Source of the DNA: a virus
IMG/VR virus record: IMGVR_UViG_3300020442_002879
Span: 1 to 51,439 of that record
DNA length: 51,439 bases
Direction: 5' to 3' (one strand)
Part shown: in pieces, positions 45,201 to 51,439 of the stretch
Position numbering within the stretch: the first letter of the stretch is position 1
How the letters are laid out: each line of letters opens with the position of its first letter
Made by a program: the position numbers and the translations under genes
The notes under the pieces: generated by a model
Database searches by the model: none
What the model was told of the DNA's origin: nothing
What the model saw: only the letters and a program-made list of their open reading frames with translations

Positions 45201-47395
45201 AATTCTTTGTTGACAATGTAACTGGCAATACCAACATCGAAGGCACTTTGGATGTCAACGGTGCAACTGAGATTACAAATACTCTGGATGTTAGCAACGC
45301 TGTTACATTCGATCAAACACTTCTGGTCCAAGGCAACTCCGAGTTTAACGGCACGGTTGATGTTGATGCTAACTTTGCAGTTAGAAGTGGTAGCACAGAC
45401 AAGTTTACTGTTGCTTCTTCCTCTGGTAACGTTGCAACTGACGGCACACTGGTTGTTCAAGGTCAGACAACTATCAATGATTCTCTGATTGTTGATGCTG
45501 CTAACGAAGTCTTCTCTGTTCGCAACGGTTCTGGTGCAAACAAATTTAGTGTTGATACTGATAATGGCAATACTACTGTCAATGGCACTCTCACAGTTGC
45601 ACAAGCAACTCAACTTAATAATACATTAGGTTGTACTAATGTTGTTTCGTTCACTAGAAACGATCAACAATCTATTACTGGAAGCAGCATCACTCTTGAT
45701 GGTGCTGTACAAATGTCTGGTGGTCTTGGTGTTTCTAAGAACCTGGCAGTTGGTGAAGACCTGATGGTCTATGGTGACTTCAACATTGTTGGTAATCAGG
45801 TCGTCAATGGTACTACCACTTATAATGCAAAAATTGATATCACAAATACTCAACAAGCAGACTCTATTGGTGATAATAATGTTGCATTCCAAGTCGATGG
45901 TGGTGGCATTGTCAGAAAGAATTTCTATGTTGGTGGTGATTTTGTTGTATATGATCAGGTAAACACTCTAAACGCATTTGTTGTTACCAGCACTGGTGAC
46001 GCAACTTTAGAGAACGACCTTACAGTCGGTGGAAACCTTGTAGTCAATGGAACAACAACTACTGTTAATAGCACGGTCACAACTCTCGATGACCCCATTA
46101 TTACTTTGGGTGGTGATACTGCTCCAACTCAAAGCGATTCCAAGGATCGTGGTGTTGAGTTCAGATATTATGATACAGAAGCAAGACTTGGTTTCTTTGG
46201 TTGGGATAATTCTTCCAACCAGTTCACTTTCTTAACTGCTGCAACCAATACTTCTGAGAACCTTTCTGGTACAGATGGCGCTCTTCGTGCTGGTTCTCTT
46301 AATCTTACTGGTTCTGGTACTGCACTTGACGTTGATAACAATGCCAATATTGATGGCACCCTGACTGTCGATGGTCGATTTATCTCCAATGTTGCTGATG
46401 GTCAAACTCCTTTTATCATTACATCTACAACTAAGGTCAGTAATCTGAACGTTGACCTTCTGGATGGCATGACAACTGCAAGTGCAAATACTGCATCTAC
46501 AGTTGTTAATCGTGATTCTAATGGCGACTTTGCTGCTGGAACTATCACTGCCGATTTGACTGGTAATGCAACAACTGCTGATGGATTCTCAGGTCAGGTA
46601 AATTATACTTTGAATGGTGATGTTAGTGGTTCGTTTACCGTTCAAGATAGTCCTGGTGCTGGTTTGATCAGCAACAATAGTTTTACCGTAAGTTTTACAG
46701 ATGATGACATCAATGGTCTGAAAGCAATGTCGGGCACTGGTCTTGTTACCAGAACTGGTGCAGGAACCTACGCACAACGCTCTATAAGCGCCACAACGGG
46801 GTCTGGAGTCACTGTTACTAATGGTAGTGGTGTTTCGGGTGATATCGTCATCAACGTCCTCTCAAGTGACACTAACGCAGCAAATCAACTGGTTCTTCGT
46901 GATAACAATGGTGACTTTGCTGCCAATGAAATCACTGCTGATTTGGTTGGTAATGTAGATGGTGATGTGACTGGTAATGTTACTGGTACATCTTCTCAAG
47001 CAACCAATATTGCCACACAAACTGTTCAGGCAGACTTCAACCAAGAGCATCCAGTTCTATTTGTACGCAACTCTACTGCTAGTGTAACGTATCAACATGC
47101 ACGTACAGAATCTAGTATTACCTTTAACCCATTCCAAAACAGACTTACTGTTTCTGGTGGTGTTGTTGCTGATGTTACTGGTGACTTGACTGGCAATGTC
47201 ACTGGTAACGTTACTGGTGATGTAACTGGTAATGTTGATGGTAATGTTTCTGGTGAAGTTACATTAGAGGGTGCTGCACCCGCCAGTGCAACTGCAACTG
47301 GTACTGCAGGTGATGTTCGTTATGATGCTGATTACATCTACATCTGTGTTGCCACTGACACCTGGAAGAGAGCAGCAATTTCTACCTGGAGCTAA
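42275..47395 (+). CDS. Tail fibre protein, 1,706 aa, with Mtd-like N-terminus
   Basis: Residues 1-55 (IQLRRGSATQWSNSNPTLAQ, GELGIELDTGRIKIGDG, TAWNSL) match the N-terminal attachment domain shared by phage fibres and the major tropism determinant. The shaft is a long run of beta modules: repeated 'DADGNFSAGTVTATLIGNAS' units, 'GTLDVDADFAVRNGTTDKF' units (about residues 955-1095), and two copies of a 'ITLGGDTAP...RGVEFRYYDTEARLGF' module (near residues 575 and 1257). Short 'TGNVTGDVTGNV' repeats precede the tip. The C-terminus (GDVRYDADYIYICVATDTWK) is a typical cyanophage fibre end. No S74-type self-cleaving chaperone domain is seen. It is transcribed from its own late promoter and probably recognises the cell surface. 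Confidence 0.88.
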   Translation: MANRIQLRRGSATQWSNSNPTLAQGELGIELDTGRIKIGDGVTAWNSLRYERPIESVSATANTLVQRDADGNFSAGTVTATLIGNASTADRLSSTRQVSLTGDLTGSNTFDGGANLPINAELARITTLPHYSSENTAATGTYTKVVVDSKGRIINASNPTTIQDYGLDTSVVGSGAQPYDLDLAAITNLADGAAGFGLISRTAIGTITVRDIVTASTQRIVVNNGDGINGNPEIDLGLTTVVPDTSTYSQGFYNTESLTSVSATGANGEPVGTETVNAVKFTVDKYGRLQSATNVPIATATEGSKYANYDAGTAYVRYDIIQNASKVYQALTSISAGAGAPTHSSGDTGGWRYLAAEATEQKGLASFAQEDFDVDSNGHVTIAAAGVDNTQLQNNRIIFTDGNTLDEFELDNELTTSTAHTGFDYLNYIKINDTSGNLLFGANNTGDSGAGEIDVNVRSYFSDPDITLDGAVAQTLDKTGDGNLTFQLTQDSASARNLSILSTNAGSGTSTVTITAEDVVDIDASAASGKVHIENARFQDNYIATTDATLHLDPGDDRAVAGTVRVWGDLQVDGVTTTVNSTTMTVDDVVITLGGDTAPSSDDNLDRGVEFRYYDTEARLGFYGWDTNYTDLGGHGGGYRFLHAATNSSETFSGTDSGIIAGNVKLTTNTNSTSNTTGDLVIAGGAGIGQDVNIGGLVDIDSTLRVHSTSRFDDNVVIQGASKTLQLNNGSGTTRIELQSTTGNASFYGIVDITNDLNINTNKFNVASATGNTLIAGTLGVTNIATFSNDIDANANMTLAGDLHMESTNDITVAKNSGTGVWEIQSNDYGALRLDGGLYAAGDALIDGTLHVNGAIEVKDSATEAESRLNWLRVRYRGRFGDSYGATPSYASHNTTTLRAHGGAGVEKTLHVGATGSGEGLFVGKRNSGDSVKFSVIGASGDTTIEGTLLVEDNVNFNGTLDVDADFAVRNGTTDKFFVDNVTGNTNIEGTLDVNGATEITNTLDVSNAVTFDQTLLVQGNSEFNGTVDVDANFAVRSGSTDKFTVASSSGNVATDGTLVVQGQTTINDSLIVDAANEVFSVRNGSGANKFSVDTDNGNTTVNGTLTVAQATQLNNTLGCTNVVSFTRNDQQSITGSSITLDGAVQMSGGLGVSKNLAVGEDLMVYGDFNIVGNQVVNGTTTYNAKIDITNTQQADSIGDNNVAFQVDGGGIVRKNFYVGGDFVVYDQVNTLNAFVVTSTGDATLENDLTVGGNLVVNGTTTTVNSTVTTLDDPIITLGGDTAPTQSDSKDRGVEFRYYDTEARLGFFGWDNSSNQFTFLTAATNTSENLSGTDGALRAGSLNLTGSGTALDVDNNANIDGTLTVDGRFISNVADGQTPFIITSTTKVSNLNVDLLDGMTTASANTASTVVNRDSNGDFAAGTITADLTGNATTADGFSGQVNYTLNGDVSGSFTVQDSPGAGLISNNSFTVSFTDDDINGLKAMSGTGLVTRTGAGTYAQRSISATTGSGVTVTNGSGVSGDIVINVLSSDTNAANQLVLRDNNGDFAANEITADLVGNVDGDVTGNVTGTSSQATNIATQTVQADFNQEHPVLFVRNSTASVTYQHARTESSITFNPFQNRLTVSGGVVADVTGDLTGNVTGNVTGDVTGNVDGNVSGEVTLEGAAPASATATGTAGDVRYDADYIYICVATDTWKRAAISTWS
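43988..44158 (+). repeat. Tail-fibre duplicated module, copy 1
   Basis: Encodes VNSTTMTVDDVVITLGGDTA, then a D-R-G-V-E-F-R-Y-Y block. It matches copy 2 about 2.05 kb downstream at both DNA and protein level, so an internal duplication is likely. Confidence 0.75.
46038..46207 (+). repeat. Tail-fibre duplicated module, copy 2
   Basis: Encodes TTTVNSTVTTLDDPIITLGG and RGVEFRYYDTEARLGFFGW, nearly identical in the second block to copy 1. Synonymous differences show the duplication is not very recent. Confidence 0.75.
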
Positions 47396-47401
47396 TAACT
47401 A

Positions 47402-48208
47402 ATGTCCGCTACTAGACCCGCTACTAAAACCGAACTAAGAGACTACGCTCTTCGTCGTTTAGGTTATCCAACGATTGATATCAACGTTGCCTCAGCGCAA
47501 CTGGATGACCTAATCGAAGAAGCGATCGATTACTATCAAGAATATCACTATAACGGAAGTTATAAGGCATTCATTAAAATTGAAGTAACCGAAGCAATCA
47601 AAACTGCTGCCAAGTCTACAACCCAGATGGGTTCAACAAACTGGTATGAGGGAAATGAGTATGTCTCACTTCCTCCTGGAGTTATGTCGGTGAATCATGT
47701 CTATAGCATGATTGGTGCTTCTAGTGTGACACCTGGTAATATTTTTAATATTAAGTATCAAATTTTCCTGAATGACATCTATGCGATGACGCATGGACAC
47801 ATTCTGCATTACTTCATGACATCTCAATATCTTGAGACTCTTGATTGGGTGACAAATTCTTCCATGAATCGCAGAGTTCGCTTCAACGAACATCAGGGTA
47901 GACTTTATCTTGATTTTGACTGGGAAGAGTTGCAAGTTGGTGATTATATTATGGTAGAAGTTTTGATGCGTCAGGACCCTGAGACTTATACAGACATGTA
48001 TAATGACAACTGGATGAAGGACTATGTTGAAGCATTGTTCCAACAGCAGTGGGGTCGTAATCTAAGTAAGTATGATGGCATTCAAATGTTGGGTGGTGTT
48101 ACACTCAACGGGCGTCAAATCCTTGAAGACGCTAGCCAGTTTAAAAAAGATTTGGAAGAAGAAATTCGTTCCAAGTATGAAATCCCTCCCATGGACCTTG
48201 TAGGCTGA
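47402..48208 (+). CDS. gp13: Neck protein gp13 (head completion)
   Basis: The 268-residue product begins [20 protein letters not shown] and continues with a [20 protein letters not shown] helix, the typical cyanophage gp13 N-terminus. T4 gp13 is 309 aa. The middle has aromatic-rich segments ([20 protein letters not shown]) and the C-terminal third has the '[20 protein letters not shown]' helix followed by '[10 protein letters not shown]'. gp13 and gp14 form the neck that closes the filled head and receives the tail. It is followed after one base by gp14 (TGA then ATG), in the T4 order 13-14-15-16. Confidence 0.9.
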   Translation: MSATRPATKTELRDYALRRLGYPTIDINVASAQLDDLIEEAIDYYQEYHYNGSYKAFIKIEVTEAIKTAAKSTTQMGSTNWYEGNEYVSLPPGVMSVNHVYSMIGASSVTPGNIFNIKYQIFLNDIYAMTHGHILHYFMTSQYLETLDWVTNSSMNRRVRFNEHQGRLYLDFDWEELQVGDYIMVEVLMRQDPETYTDMYNDNWMKDYVEALFQQQWGRNLSKYDGIQMLGGVTLNGRQILEDASQFKKDLEEEIRSKYEIPPMDLVG

Positions 48209-48209
48209 T

Positions 48210-49376
48210 ATGGCATTTTCTAACGATCCACCAAACGATTATGTCTTTAGAGATCACACCAATCTTTTAAAGGCAAATGGTTCCGCTCAAGAGCAAACTT
48301 TCATAGAAAATCTGATTGTAGAAAGTATTGAAATCTATGGTCAAGATATCTACTATCTACCTAGAACTTATGTGAATAAAGACACTATCTTTCAAGAGGT
48401 AGAGAGTAGCACGTTTACTCAAGCACTTGCTGTTCGTGCATACGTTAATAACGTAGAAGGATGGGAAGGGCAGGGAGAACTATTGAGTAAGTTTGGTGTT
48501 CGTATTGAAGATAAGACAACTTTTGTTTTCTCTAGAGAGAAGTTTACTTCAGCAGTAGATGATAATGCTACGTTGAATGTTGAAGGTCGCCCTAATGAAG
48601 GAGACCTCATTTGGTTCCCATCAACGAAGCATCTTTTTGAAATTCAATTTGTTGAAGCAGAAAGACCATTCTATCAACTAGGTAAAGGATATGTCTGGGA
48701 GTGTCAATGTGAACTCTTCGAGTACAGCGACGAAGACCTCGACACTGGTGTTGCAGAAATCGATGCTATCGAAACTGCCTTCGCCGCTTCTATCAAGTTG
48801 GTTATGGATGCTGGCGGCTCTGGCGACTTTACAGTCGGTGAGGAGATTGTTGGCGATCAGTTCCGTGCAGCGGCAACTGCAACGATTGATTCGGGGGCAG
48901 TAAACGCAATTACAGTTTCAGATGGTGGTGAGCATTACAAGTCTGCACTACCACCTACAGTCACAATTACAGGAGGTGGAGGAAGTGGTGCTACAGCGAC
49001 TGCTACAGTTTCTGCTGCTGGTATTGTTACTGGCATTACTATCACAAGCGGTGGCAGTGGTTACACTTCTGCACCTACTGTCGCGATTGACTACTCACCC
49101 AAAGACTCTAGAGCAGAAGTCAAGTCCTGGAACTCTAGTACAAGAGAACTCCAAGTCATCAACAGAACAGGAACCTTTAATACTGCAGAGACCGTAAAGG
49201 GTCTCACATCTGGTGCTCTCTGGAGTCCCGAGTCTTACAACACTCTAAATAATACAAATACCGCTGACAGCATTGACCAGAACTATAGTTTTGAGACTGC
49301 CGATGACGATATTATCGATTTCTCTGAAGGCAATCCCTTCGGTTCTATTGGGTCCACTACTGACACTACAATCTGA
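48210..49376 (+). CDS. gp14: Neck protein gp14, 388 aa, with beta-repeat insertion
   Basis: The N-terminus ([40 protein letters not shown]) and the [21 protein letters not shown] segment are characteristic of cyanophage gp14. T4 gp14 is only 256 aa. The excess is explained by residues about 195-340: a '[10 protein letters not shown]' unit, two GSGY-type units ([20 protein letters not shown] and [16 protein letters not shown]) and a '[16 protein letters not shown]' unit. The conserved C-terminus ([27 protein letters not shown]) resumes afterwards. So modules typical of baseplate proteins have been inserted in a neck protein. The stop overlaps the gp15 start (TGATG). Confidence 0.9.
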   Translation: MAFSNDPPNDYVFRDHTNLLKANGSAQEQTFIENLIVESIEIYGQDIYYLPRTYVNKDTIFQEVESSTFTQALAVRAYVNNVEGWEGQGELLSKFGVRIEDKTTFVFSREKFTSAVDDNATLNVEGRPNEGDLIWFPSTKHLFEIQFVEAERPFYQLGKGYVWECQCELFEYSDEDLDTGVAEIDAIETAFAASIKLVMDAGGSGDFTVGEEIVGDQFRAAATATIDSGAVNAITVSDGGEHYKSALPPTVTITGGGGSGATATATVSAAGIVTGITITSGGSGYTSAPTVAIDYSPKDSRAEVKSWNSSTRELQVINRTGTFNTAETVKGLTSGALWSPESYNTLNNTNTADSIDQNYSFETADDDIIDFSEGNPFGSIGSTTDTTI

Positions 49377-50164
49377 TGTTAGGTACATATTCATATCACG
49401 AGATTTTTAGAAGAACTGTTGTTGCGTTTGGTACGCTATTCAACAACATCGAACTTCGTCGTTCAACTGAGGTAATGAAAGTACCTTTGGCATATGGACC
49501 AAAGCAAAAGTTTCTAGCACGTCTGGACCAAAATCCAGATCCTACAAACAAGAGAGTTCAAATCACTCTGCCTAGAATTTCATTTGAGATCAATGGCATT
49601 CAATATGATTCTAGTAGGAAAGTATCGCCTACACAGAAGATAAAGTTTGCAAAGGATACTGATGAGAACAAAAATGTTTTCATGCCAGTTCCATATAATC
49701 TATCATTTGAATTAGCAATTATTTCAAAAAATCAAGAAGATGGTCTTCAAATTCTTGAGCAAATTCTTCCCTTTTTCCAACCTCATTTTAATCTAGCAGT
49801 TAAGTTAGTTCCAGATGTTGATGAAACAAAGGATGTTCCTGTTGTCTTGAATAGTGTTGACTATGAAGATGACTACGAGAATAACTTTCAAACTCGTAGA
49901 GCAATCATTTATACACTTCAATTTACTGTGAAGACATATCTGTACGGTCCTGTTACCGATGCAAAAGTCATCAAAAAGGTTATCACCGACATGTATACAG
50001 ATACGAATACAACTTCTGCACCAAGAGAAGTTCGTTATACTGTTCAACCAGATCCTATTACAGCAGATGCTGATGATGATTTCGGATTTGGTATTGTTGA
50101 TGAAGACTTCACGGACTTCAAGAAACGTAATCCTACTAGTGGCGCTGACGAGGCAATAACCTAA
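49376..50164 (+). CDS. gp15: Proximal tail sheath stabiliser gp15
   Basis: At 262 residues it fits T4 gp15 (272 aa). The N-terminus (YSYHEIFRRTVVAFGTLFNN) and 'MKVPLAYGPKQKFLARLDQN' block are conserved gp15 features; 'LPRISFEINGIQYDSSRK' and 'PVPYNLSFELAIISKNQEDG' continue the fold. gp15 forms a hexameric ring that caps the tail tube and sheath and connects to the neck. It lies between gp14 and gp16 with one-base overlaps at both ends, as in the T4 operon. Confidence 0.93.
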   Translation: MLGTYSYHEIFRRTVVAFGTLFNNIELRRSTEVMKVPLAYGPKQKFLARLDQNPDPTNKRVQITLPRISFEINGIQYDSSRKVSPTQKIKFAKDTDENKNVFMPVPYNLSFELAIISKNQEDGLQILEQILPFFQPHFNLAVKLVPDVDETKDVPVVLNSVDYEDDYENNFQTRRAIIYTLQFTVKTYLYGPVTDAKVIKKVITDMYTDTNTTSAPREVRYTVQPDPITADADDDFGFGIVDEDFTDFKKRNPTSGADEAIT

Positions 50165-50595
50165 TGGCAAATCCTTTTGATGGACTAAATGATGCTTTTG
50201 GAACAGAACCTTCTGAACTCCAGAAGCATGTTGAAAAAGTGAAACCAGAACTTAAGAAAACAGATACTCCTGATGTGAAGCAGGATTATGAGACAACTCG
50301 TGCTCAACTTCACAACTTAGTAATGAAAGGTCAGGAGGCAGTCGATGGCATACTTGATGTGGCACGAGCGTCAGATCATCCTCGTGCTTATGAAGTTGCA
50401 GGTCAACTTATTAAGAATGTAGCAGACACTGCTGACAAACTCATTGATTTACAAAAGAAGATGAAGGAGTTAGATGCCGAGGATAAGAAGTCGGGACCGT
50501 CTACTGTTAATAACACGATGTTTATTGGCAGTACTGCGGACCTCCAAAAGATGTTAAAGAAACAAAAGGAGATAAATAATACTGATTCAAACTAA
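50164..50595 (+). CDS. gp16: Small terminase subunit gp16
   Basis: The 143-residue product compares with T4 gp16 (164 aa). It begins MANPFDGLNDAFGTEP, then a long central helical region with heptad character (about residues 35-105, including LHNLVMKGQEAVDGILDVAR and LIKNVADTADKLIDLQKKMK), as in small terminases that oligomerise through a coiled-coil core. The C-terminal TVNNTMFIGSTADLQKML motif is conserved in cyanophage gp16. The protein recognises DNA for packaging and stimulates the large subunit gp17, which must lie beyond the right edge. The start overlaps the gp15 stop (TAATG). Confidence 0.92.
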   Translation: MANPFDGLNDAFGTEPSELQKHVEKVKPELKKTDTPDVKQDYETTRAQLHNLVMKGQEAVDGILDVARASDHPRAYEVAGQLIKNVADTADKLIDLQKKMKELDAEDKKSGPSTVNNTMFIGSTADLQKMLKKQKEINNTDSN

Positions 50596-50606
50596 CCCGA
50601 TACAAC

Positions 50607-51143
50607 ATGGCAGTCATTAGAGTTTTAAGCACCAACGATATTGCTGGTGGTGCTACCGAATACCAAACTGTGCAGACTGGATACTTCCGAGTCCTTGCTC
50701 TTGCTGCAGACTCAAGCGTTTCTTTCAATGATGGTCCTGCTGCAGTAGTTATTCATGACCAGGAACTTCTTATCAAGTCTGGTGCAAAGGTCGGTCATGC
50801 AAATATTGTAAAAGCAACCGATTCTGCAACTGCAGTTTACACCTTGGGTCAGAACCTTGGTGAAGTTGGTGATACCCATCCATTCTCTGTAGGAGACTTC
50901 ATTTCTGTTGAAGACGCCTCAACCTCTCCTGCTATTGGCAGTGAATTTCTATCTGCTGGCACCGCTGGTAAGAAAATCACAGCGGCTACTGGCAGCACGA
51001 TTACAACTGATGTGGACTCTTCAGCTGCTTCTGCTGATTACACATATGCTTACAGCGGACCTCAAGCAGTTGTCAAGCGAGCAGTAAAAATCACTGCTGG
51101 CACTGGTGCAATCACAGTCGAAGAAATCGAAATCGTAGGTTGA
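50607..51143 (+). CDS. Unassigned probable virion protein, 178 aa, downstream of gp16
   Basis: The protein is beta-rich and alanine-, threonine- and glycine-rich. It contains tandem short-strand patterns (YFRVLALAADSSVSFNDGPA, SVGDFISVEDASTSPAIG) and ends VKITAGTGAITVEEIEIVG. It has no signal peptide, membrane segment or catalytic motif that I can see. Composition resembles structural or decoration proteins more than packaging enzymes. It interrupts the T4 gp16-gp17 pair, an arrangement seen in cyanophages as far as I recall. The Shine-Dalgarno sequence is weak; the gap to gp16 is 11 bases. A virion decoration or assembly protein is an inference. Confidence 0.7.
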   Translation: MAVIRVLSTNDIAGGATEYQTVQTGYFRVLALAADSSVSFNDGPAAVVIHDQELLIKSGAKVGHANIVKATDSATAVYTLGQNLGEVGDTHPFSVGDFISVEDASTSPAIGSEFLSAGTAGKKITAATGSTITTDVDSSAASADYTYAYSGPQAVVKRAVKITAGTGAITVEEIEIVG

Positions 51144-51144
51144 T

Positions 51145-51439
51145 ATGGCACAAGGGTTTCAGTCTGATATTCCACCTGCAATCAATCAAACCGCTAAGAA
51201 GTACATTAGGGGTATGATGAAAGGTAAACGTCGCTGGAACCGCTTGTATGGTTCGCGTGACAAAGAAGTCATGCATAAAACAGCAAACAAAATGGCGATG
51301 GGAGAAATGCAAAAGATGCCACCGACATATTATGACATCTATGAAAAAGCAAAATCCAAAGCACAACAAAGATTCTTCGGGATGGTTAGAGCGGCTCAGA
51401 AAGGGGAAATGGAAAATCCCTCGCCTGAGGTTGCCAAAG
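51145..51439 (+). CDS. DUF3008-like protein, 3' end cut by the window edge
   Basis: The start ATG follows the preceding TGA after one base. At least 98 codons are open to the window end with no stop, so the gene is partial. The N-terminal half is basic (KGKRRWNRLYGSRDKEVMHK). The last visible part, AKSKAQQRFFGMVRAAQKGE followed by 'NPSPEVAK', matches the DUF3008 pattern 'K-S-x-x-Q-Q-R-F-x-G-M-V-x-A-x-x-K-G'. DUF3008 has no established function, and occurs as a short domain in cyanophages. The neighbourhood (after gp16) suggests a packaging or head-associated role, but it is not the large terminase itself. Confidence 0.7.
   Translation, partial: MAQGFQSDIPPAINQTAKKYIRGMMKGKRRWNRLYGSRDKEVMHKTANKMAMGEMQKMPPTYYDIYEKAKSKAQQRFFGMVRAAQKGEMENPSPEVAK

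Noticed and set aside
51145-51439. Right-edge partial gene as the large terminase gp17
   Set aside because: The visible sequence has a DUF3008-like pattern and no Walker A or nuclease motif; gp17 probably begins further to the right.

Overview
The window is a block of virion-structure and DNA-packaging genes from a T4-like contractile-tailed phage. All recognisable genes lie on the plus strand and are tightly packed, often with overlapping stop/start codons (TAATG or TGATG). The gene order gp25, gp6, gp7-position gene, gp8, DUF4815-type protein, tail fibre, gp13, gp14, gp15, gp16, the T4-type late promoters (NATAAATA), the moderately AT-rich composition and many marine-phage modules (YHYH, GSGY repeats, Mtd-like fibre N-terminus) point to a marine cyanophage of the Synechococcus/Prochlorococcus T4-like group. 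I cannot identify the species. No tRNA, mobile element, CRISPR array or host-like metabolic gene was seen.

Layout. Positions 1-1213: a non-coding left edge, a near-consensus sigma70-type promoter (148-176) and four small unassigned genes, one with an AbrB/MazE-like pattern. Positions 1203-4522: a Cys-containing 834-aa virion protein, a PAAR-like spike-tip protein and a very basic 48-aa protein. Positions 4523-7004: a late promoter followed by gp25 and gp6 of the baseplate wedge. Positions 7009-26298: one uninterrupted 6,429-codon gene at the gp7 position. It carries an apparent wedge-type N-terminus and then a long chain of adhesin-like modules: GSGY repeats, YHYH, an EF-hand-like loop, a beta-propeller-like region, two LamG-like domains, helical repeats, a jelly-roll and a CBM-like domain. 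Positions 26297-33802: a 409-aa fibre-like protein ending in a cupredoxin-like domain, a 1,557-aa YHYH/cupredoxin protein, and gp8. Positions 33802-42198: a 2,649-aa DUF4815-type baseplate/fibre protein and two small coiled-coil proteins. Positions 42205-42240: a rho-independent terminator followed directly by a perfect TATAAATA late promoter. Positions 42275-47395: a 1,706-aa tail fibre. Positions 47402-51439: neck proteins gp13 and gp14, sheath stabiliser gp15, small terminase gp16, an unassigned 178-aa protein and a truncated DUF3008-like gene at the right edge.

How it fits together. gp25, gp6, the gp7-position protein and gp8 would build the baseplate wedge. The PAAR protein would cap the central spike. 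The DUF4815 protein, the fibre and the adhesin modules would contact the host. gp13/gp14/gp15 would join head to tail, and gp16 would start DNA packaging. The most unusual features are the giant gene, apparent amicyanin-type copper-ligand sets in two adjacent virion proteins, and one repeat vocabulary (GSGY and GETVTG-type modules) spread through baseplate and even neck proteins.
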